NCBI GenBank assembly: GCA_947629915.1
Contig: CANRFN010000001.1
Span: 62,001 to 126,000, forward strand
Origin: an uncultured Oscillospiraceae bacterium
GTDB taxonomy: Bacteria; Bacillota; Clostridia; Oscillospirales; Oscillospiraceae
Direction of reading: 5' to 3'
Length of the DNA: 64,000 bases
The notes under the pieces were generated by a model. That model was not told the DNA's origin. It worked only from the letters and a program-made list of their open reading frames with translations, and made no database searches. The position numbers and the translations under genes are program-made. Shown here in pieces: positions 59,853 to 64,000 of the stretch; position 1 is the stretch's first letter; each line of letters starts with the position of its first letter.

Positions 59853-61550
59853 ATGAAACGTGTCCTGTCCCTCCTGCTGGTATCCGCCCTTTTTCTCGCC
59901 ATCGTACCCCGCGGCCGCGCTGCCACCCAGACGTGGATGGACAGCGGGGACCACGCCATTCCCAAGCTGAGCAAGGAGGAAATCACAGAACTGGTGTACT
60001 CCAGCTCCTGCATGGGCCTGGATGGGGACAGCCTCTTCACAGATGCCCCCTCTCTGGAGGACTACGTGCCCGGCACCCTCTCCCAGGAGACCCTGGACGG
60101 CATGCTGCAGCGGGTAAACGCCTTGCGGCAGCTGGCGGGGCTGAATCCCGTGGTCCTGGACGCCACCTTCAACGAGAGGTGTCAGGCGGCGGCGCTGCTC
60201 TCCGCCCGGAACGGCGCCCTCTCCAGCGCCCCGGAGCAGCCGGATGGCATGCCGGACGACCTCTATGAGATGGCCTATGCGGCCTGCGCCGCCAGCATCA
60301 GCACTTCCCAGAGCGAGGCGGTGCTCCAGGCCTACTCCCCCGCCGCCTTTGCCAACAGCTTTCTCCGGGAGAACCAGACCCAGCGCCAGGAGATGGGCCA
60401 CCGGAGGTCCCTTCTGAACCCCGCCCTGGCGTCCACCGGCTTCGGCCTCTTCCCCAGCGAGGACGGCAGCGCCTACTACACCATGCAGTACACCGGCGAG
60501 ACCGTGGAGCACGACACGGACTACGACTTCATCGCCTGGCCCGCCTCCGGCAGCTTTCCCGCCCCCAAGTGGAATTTCAACCGCCCCCAGGCCCAGACCG
60601 CCTTTGACGGACAGGTGGCCTGGAGCGTCTCCCTGAATCCCCACCGCTATATGGCCCCAGCCGCCGAGGAGATCACCATCACCCTCACCCGGGAATCCGA
60701 TGGCAAGGCCTGGACCTTCCCGGACGAGGAACAACCTGAGAACTACTGGAACATCGCCTCCAAAGACTACGGCGAGGGGCCCTGCATCATCTTCCAGCCC
60801 GCAGACCCCGGCTGGTATCAGGGCCTGTACAGCGTGGAGATCACAGGCCTCCGGGACAGCATCGGCACCCCCGCCGCGATCCGCTATCAGGTGGACTTCT
60901 TCGACCCCGCGGACTACGCGGTAGCTCGGGCAAAGGAGGACTGCGCGGCTGAAACCGAGCCGGTCTTCTCCGATGTGCCCCGGAACCACTGGGCGTATTC
61001 CTCCATCCAGCTGGCCTATGAGGCGGGCTGCGTCTCCGGCATCAGCCGGGACGCCGCCATCTTCGGCATGGTGCCGGAGATCAACGGCCGGATCAGCGCC
61101 GGCGAGCTGATGTCCGCCCTGGTGAACCTGTACTACCCGGAGGATCTGCAGGAGAGACAGGAGGCGCTGGACGAGGACGGCGACACCGCCTGGTACAGCG
61201 CCGCCATGACCGCCGCCGAGGAGCACGGCCTTTTGAATCACCTGATCCTCTCGGTACGGGACGGGGACAAAAAGCTCACCCGCAGCGACATCGCCATGGT
61301 GGTGTATAACCTGCTGGAGGACCTGGGGGTCTTCCTCCCTGTGGAGGAGACCAAGATCGCCATCTTCGACCAGTTTGCAGACATCGAATACGATGTCACG
61401 GAGTGGAAGTGCCACGGCATCGGCACGGTGCTGGCCTACGGCATCATGAACGGCACCGGCGGGGCGTTTTCTCCGGACAGCAGCTTTACCCGGGCGGAGC
61501 TGGCGGCCCTCTGCTGCAACCTGATGTTCTGCTGTACCCCGGCGCAATAG
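59853..61550 (+). CDS. Secreted SCP/CAP domain protein with SLH repeats
   Basis: A 565-residue exported protein. The signal peptide is MKRVLSLLLVSALFLAIVP, probably cleaved after GRA at about residue 24. A SCP/CAP domain lies at about 80-225 (MLQRVNALRQLAGLNPVVLD, then LRENQTQRQEMGHRRSLLNP). A central beta-rich region follows, and three SLH-type repeats span about 370-565 (FSDVPRNHWAYSSIQLAYEAG, then FADIEYD and SFTRAELAAL). SLH repeats attach proteins to cell-wall polymers. The molecular role of the CAP domain is unknown. AGAAAGAAGG precedes ATG 59853. Confidence 0.87.
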   Translation: MKRVLSLLLVSALFLAIVPRGRAATQTWMDSGDHAIPKLSKEEITELVYSSSCMGLDGDSLFTDAPSLEDYVPGTLSQETLDGMLQRVNALRQLAGLNPVVLDATFNERCQAAALLSARNGALSSAPEQPDGMPDDLYEMAYAACAASISTSQSEAVLQAYSPAAFANSFLRENQTQRQEMGHRRSLLNPALASTGFGLFPSEDGSAYYTMQYTGETVEHDTDYDFIAWPASGSFPAPKWNFNRPQAQTAFDGQVAWSVSLNPHRYMAPAAEEITITLTRESDGKAWTFPDEEQPENYWNIASKDYGEGPCIIFQPADPGWYQGLYSVEITGLRDSIGTPAAIRYQVDFFDPADYAVARAKEDCAAETEPVFSDVPRNHWAYSSIQLAYEAGCVSGISRDAAIFGMVPEINGRISAGELMSALVNLYYPEDLQERQEALDEDGDTAWYSAAMTAAEEHGLLNHLILSVRDGDKKLTRSDIAMVVYNLLEDLGVFLPVEETKIAIFDQFADIEYDVTEWKCHGIGTVLAYGIMNGTGGAFSPDSSFTRAELAALCCNLMFCCTPAQ

Positions 61551-61598
61551 TCTGCACGGATTCCCGCACGCCTGGCAGCGGGGAAAGGAAGAAAATAC

Positions 61599-62093
61599 AT
61601 GACCTGTAAAGTGATTGAACTATACAGCTCTGAGGAGCTGCACAAGATGGAACAGACGAACCGGCACTGGATCATCGGCCTCAGCATGTTCAGCGCCGCG
61701 GCCCTGGCGGTGTGCATCTCCTTTGCCCTGCGCACCCGCACCTTAAACGCCATGCAGATGGAGCTCTCCGCAGTGGCGGTGAGCACCGTGGCCGGCTGGA
61801 TCGTCCTGTACTTCGCCCTCTTTCGGGTGCGCACCGGCCGGCGGGAGATCCAGCACGCGGTCATGCTGCAGGACGAGGTCCGAGACCGATACGAGGGCAC
61901 CGTCTCCCTGCAAAAGGAGCAGTTTCTCATCCGCAAGAGCGTTCCGGTCCAGCGGGTGGAAGTGCAGGACGAGAACGGCGAGATCGTAAGGCTGCTGATC
62001 TGCAGCAATAAGAGCAATACTCTGGCGCAGGCCCACCCCACCGCGGTGTACGTCACCCACGGCTATGTGGCGGCCTATGAGGTGGCGCAATGA
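61599..62093 (+). CDS. Small membrane protein of unknown function
   Basis: A 164-residue protein I do not recognise. Two hydrophobic helices (about 24-43 and 54-76) are followed by a cytoplasmic-looking beta-rich domain with VQRVEVQDENGEIVRLLICSNKSN. The first residues, MTCKVIELYSSEELHKMEQ, are hydrophilic. GGGGAAAGGAAG lies upstream of ATG 61599. It overlaps the next gene by 4 bp, so the two products probably act together in the membrane. Confidence 0.75.
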   Translation: MTCKVIELYSSEELHKMEQTNRHWIIGLSMFSAAALAVCISFALRTRTLNAMQMELSAVAVSTVAGWIVLYFALFRVRTGRREIQHAVMLQDEVRDRYEGTVSLQKEQFLIRKSVPVQRVEVQDENGEIVRLLICSNKSNTLAQAHPTAVYVTHGYVAAYEVAQ

Positions 62094-62578
62094 GAGTGTT
62101 CAAGAACATCTGGTCCCAGCTGCACACCTTCGTGCTCTGGGGCCTGGCCTCTGCCCTCTTCTGGGCCTATGTCTTCACCTTCGTGACGGACACCGCCCCG
62201 GAGAAGAAGGTCATGATCTACTGCGATGTGCCGGAGCTTCAGGACATCCAGCTGGCCGCCCGCCTGGAGGAAGATCTGCCGGAGGGGCTCCGGATGATCA
62301 AGGTGCGCTCCTTTCAGTATGTGATGATGGACACGGACAACATCCAGAGGGGGGACCTGTTTCTCCTCCCCGCCTCCAAGGTGGAGGAGTACCGGCAGTT
62401 TTTCCTGGAGGGGGATGAGGGCATCCAGGTCTATGATGCGCAGACCCACACCGGCATCGCTGGACAATATATCAAGTTTGGCGAGGAGAACTACTACCTC
62501 TTCTATGGCGCCAAGTCCCCCCATTTAGACGATGGAAAGGCCCGAGAAGTGGCAGAAATTCTCCTGCGCGTCCCATAG
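62090..62578 (+). CDS. Membrane-anchored protein of unknown function
   Basis: A 162-residue protein with one N-terminal membrane helix (TFVLWGLASALFWAYVFTF, about 13-31) and a soluble domain of about 125 residues. The stretch EKKVMIYCDVPELQDIQLAARLEEDLPEG resembles substrate-binding-like folds only loosely. The start overlaps the stop of the preceding membrane gene (ATGA), which implies a complex. No catalytic motif is visible. Confidence 0.75.
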   Translation: MRVFKNIWSQLHTFVLWGLASALFWAYVFTFVTDTAPEKKVMIYCDVPELQDIQLAARLEEDLPEGLRMIKVRSFQYVMMDTDNIQRGDLFLLPASKVEEYRQFFLEGDEGIQVYDAQTHTGIAGQYIKFGEENYYLFYGAKSPHLDDGKAREVAEILLRVP

Positions 62579-62613
62579 CATGTCCAAGGGCACCATCGAA
62601 ATCAGACAACAAA

Positions 62614-62732
62614 TTGACAAATCGTCCAGCCGTCTCTTGGCAAAAGAGGCGGCTTTTTCCATATTTCTGGGCGTTATTGGTAACCTAAGCCACGAAACTT
62701 GACTGATCTTCCACGACTTGACAAATCGTCCA
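62614..62732 (+). repeat. Pair of 15-bp direct repeats upstream of the sugar-binding lipoprotein
   Basis: TTGACAAATCGTCCA occurs at 62614-62628 and 62718-62732, 104 bp apart. Shorter AACTTGACT words lie at about 62696 and 62810. They could be regulator sites or traces of duplication. Confidence 0.55.
62628..62658 (+). terminator. Terminator after the membrane-protein pair
   Basis: AGCCGTCTCTT (62628-62638) pairs with AAGAGGCGGCT (62644-62654), followed by TTTTT. Confidence 0.9.
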
Positions 62733-62811
62733 AATCTGAAGCTCGCTTCAGAAAACCGGCTCATTTTTGAAAGATATTACAAGAAGTTGGTCGATATGTA
62801 TAGTCTGGAAC
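62659..62811. other. Intergenic stretch without a gene
   Basis: This lies between the terminator and the promoter at 62812. It holds the second copy of the 15-bp direct repeat and no credible coding frame. Confidence 0.4.
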
Positions 62812-62839
62812 TTGACTTACAGCCGAAAATTGGTATAAT
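62812..62839 (+). promoter_or_regulatory. Sigma-A promoter of the sugar-binding lipoprotein
   Basis: TTGACT (62812-62817), a 16-bp spacer and TATAAT (62834-62839), with the extended -10 TGG. Predicted start near 62846, exactly where the structured leader begins. Confidence 0.82.
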
Positions 62840-62846
62840 GGGCCAT

Positions 62847-62947
62847 GCAGGTGTTTCTTTCCAGGAGGGGTACCCCTCCTGGCGTTGTCCCCGCTGCGCG
62901 GGGACAACAAGGGGAATTCGACACCTGCGAAAATTCCAAACAGGAGG
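62847..62947 (+). ncRNA. Three-way-junction leader RNA, candidate riboswitch
   Basis: P1 pairs GCAGGTGT (62847-62854) with ACACCTGC (62921-62928). P2 is a perfect 22-nt palindrome (62861-62882). P3 pairs GTTGTCCCCGC (62884-62894) with its complement (62898-62908) around TGC. The 3' arm of P2 contains CCTCCTG, which could instead pair with the Shine-Dalgarno CAGGAGG at 62941-62947; the 5' arm mimics that site. This suggests a translational switch. No known class is recognised. Confidence 0.6.
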
Positions 62948-62955
62948 AACAAGAA

Positions 62956-64000
62956 ATGAAAAAAGTACTGGCACTGCTCCTTGCTCTGACCATGCTGTTC
63001 GCCCTCGCGGCCTGCGGTGGCGGCGGCGAATCCGGCGGCGGCACCCAGACCCAGGCCCCCGCCAACAACGACAACCAGGGCGGCAACGACAACCCGCCCG
63101 CCAACAATGACAACCAGGGTAGCAATGATACCCCCGCCAACAATGACAACCAGGGCGGCGGCACCGAGGGCGGCAGCAGCGAGCTGGCCGGCGAGTACAA
63201 CGTCACCATCTGGTGCCCCGATCTGGCTACCGATCTGACCAAGTCCCAGGTCGAGGCCTTCAACAGCTCCAACACCATGGGCATTAAGATCAACGCCACG
63301 GTAGAGCCCGTCTCCGAGGCCGATGCCGCCACCAACATGATCAACGATGTCTCCGCCGGTGCCGATCTGTTCTTCTTCGCACAGGATCAGCTGAGCCGTA
63401 TGATCCAGGCCGGCGCCGTCTCCAAGCTCGGCCAGGGCGCCTCTGACTTCGTCAAGTCCAACAACACCGCCGGATCTCTGGCGGCAATTCAGGCCGGCAG
63501 CGACTACTATGCCTATCCTCTCACCGCCGACAACGGCTATCTGATGTACTACGACAAGTCCGTCATCCCCGATGAGGATGTGGACAGCCTGGAGAAGCTG
63601 ATTGAGGACTGCGAGGCCGCAGGCAAGTACTTCGCCTACGAGCTGGAGAACGCCTGGTACAACGCCGGCGTGTTCTTCGGTGTAGGCTGCCACTCCGACT
63701 GGGTCACCGATGACGAGGGCAACTTCATCTCCATCGATGACGACTTCAACTCCGACAAGGGCCTCATCGCAGCCAAGGGCATCTATAAGCTGGTGTCCTC
63801 CCCCTGCTACCTGAACAGCTCCGCGCAGGAGGGCTTCGACAACAACTGCGCCATCATCGTCACCGGCACCTGGAGCTACAGTGCAATTCTCAAGTCTCTG
63901 GGCGAGAACATGGGCACCGCTGACCTGCCCTCCTTTAATGTGGATGGCACCGATTACCACCTGGGCTCCTATCGCGGCTGCAAGCTCCTGGGCGTGAAGC
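62956..64000 (+). CDS. Extracellular solute-binding lipoprotein of a sugar ABC importer, 3' end missing
   Basis: The first 348 residues of a lipoprotein; the window ends before the stop. A signal peptide ends in the lipobox LAACGG with Cys20 as the lipidated residue. A flexible Asn/Asp/Gly/Pro-rich linker with three repeats follows (about 30-75). The binding domain begins NVTIWCPDLATDLTKSQVEAFN, as in family 1 (MalE-like) sugar-binding proteins, and continues with ADLFFFAQDQLSRM and ADNGYLMYYDKSVI. AACAGGAGGAAC lies upstream of ATG 62956. Permease genes are expected downstream, outside the window. Confidence 0.93.
   Translation, partial: MKKVLALLLALTMLFALAACGGGGESGGGTQTQAPANNDNQGGNDNPPANNDNQGSNDTPANNDNQGGGTEGGSSELAGEYNVTIWCPDLATDLTKSQVEAFNSSNTMGIKINATVEPVSEADAATNMINDVSAGADLFFFAQDQLSRMIQAGAVSKLGQGASDFVKSNNTAGSLAAIQAGSDYYAYPLTADNGYLMYYDKSVIPDEDVDSLEKLIEDCEAAGKYFAYELENAWYNAGVFFGVGCHSDWVTDDEGNFISIDDDFNSDKGLIAAKGIYKLVSSPCYLNSSAQEGFDNNCAIIVTGTWSYSAILKSLGENMGTADLPSFNVDGTDYHLGSYRGCKLLGVK
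63061..63155 (+). repeat. Three imperfect tandem repeats in the lipoprotein linker
   Basis: GCCAACAAYGACAACCAGGG recurs at 63061-63080, 63100-63119 and 63136-63155, coding for ANNDNQG units. This is linker sequence, prone to change in copy number by slippage. Confidence 0.8.

Noticed and set aside
63061..63155. Regularly spaced repeats considered as a CRISPR array
   Set aside because: The units are in frame within a coding linker, the spacers are too short (about 16-19 bp) and similar to each other, and no cas gene is present.

Overview
The window is 64 kb of a GC-rich (roughly 60 % or more) chromosome from an anaerobic, endospore-forming Firmicute. Three things support this. Sporulation genes are present: SpoIVB next to Spo0A, and both dipicolinate synthase subunits. 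There is a complete Rnf complex in the order C-D-G-E-A-B. Promoters are sigma-A type with 17-bp spacers, and Shine-Dalgarno sites are strong. The family composition (Gx transporter, NusG domain II protein, DUF6512, DUF1461, the AddA/AddB helicase-nuclease) fits the Oscillospiraceae, for example Flavonifractor, Intestinimonas or Oscillibacter relatives. That placement is an inference; no 16S rRNA or tRNA gene was seen.

Left part (1-15.2 kb). A truncated TatD nuclease is followed by a cold-shock gene whose leader carries its own terminator. A leftward operon encodes an ABC exporter, a YlmH-like RNA-binding protein and a DUF896 protein; it shares a divergent promoter with an AEC transporter. Next come an AI-2E/YtvI-type membrane protein, an HtrA-like protease, two 40-residue paralogues and an acidic tail-anchored protein. 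A leftward five-gene operon follows: DEAD-box helicase, YmdB, an SbcD-like phosphoesterase (YhaO), an SbcC-like ATPase (YhaN) and a DUF2441-like protein.

15.2-29.9 kb. Rightward genes are an Rrf2/IscR-type regulator, MutY, a PflX-like radical SAM protein and two large paralogous proteins of unknown function. After these come an aldose-epimerase-like gene, a DUF6512 gene, spoIVB-spo0A, nicotinate phosphoribosyltransferase and a rubrerythrin. A lone tyrosine integrase with an AT-rich flank looks like the remnant of a mobile element.

29.9-45.5 kb. dpaA-dpaB precede infC-rpmI-rplT, which has an attenuator leader and a probable AUA start on infC. Then come a WYL regulator, a CorA transporter with a long structured leader, a GNAT acetyltransferase, addB-addA, rpmE, a flavin reductase and hflX.

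45.5-64 kb. Two small membrane proteins precede the rnfCDGEAB operon. NusG-II and Gx-transporter genes follow, then a GlmU-like hexapeptide protein with glmM, a GlgX-type debranching enzyme and a CBS/DRTGG manganese pyrophosphatase. A secreted SCP-SLH protein with two membrane partners comes next. Last is a sugar-binding lipoprotein gene, cut by the window end, whose leader folds into a compact three-way junction and could control access to its ribosome-binding site.

The least explained parts are the two large paralogues at 17.9-21.7 kb, the small-protein locus with shared palindromes at 8.1-9.2 kb, and the structured leaders upstream of corA and of the final lipoprotein.
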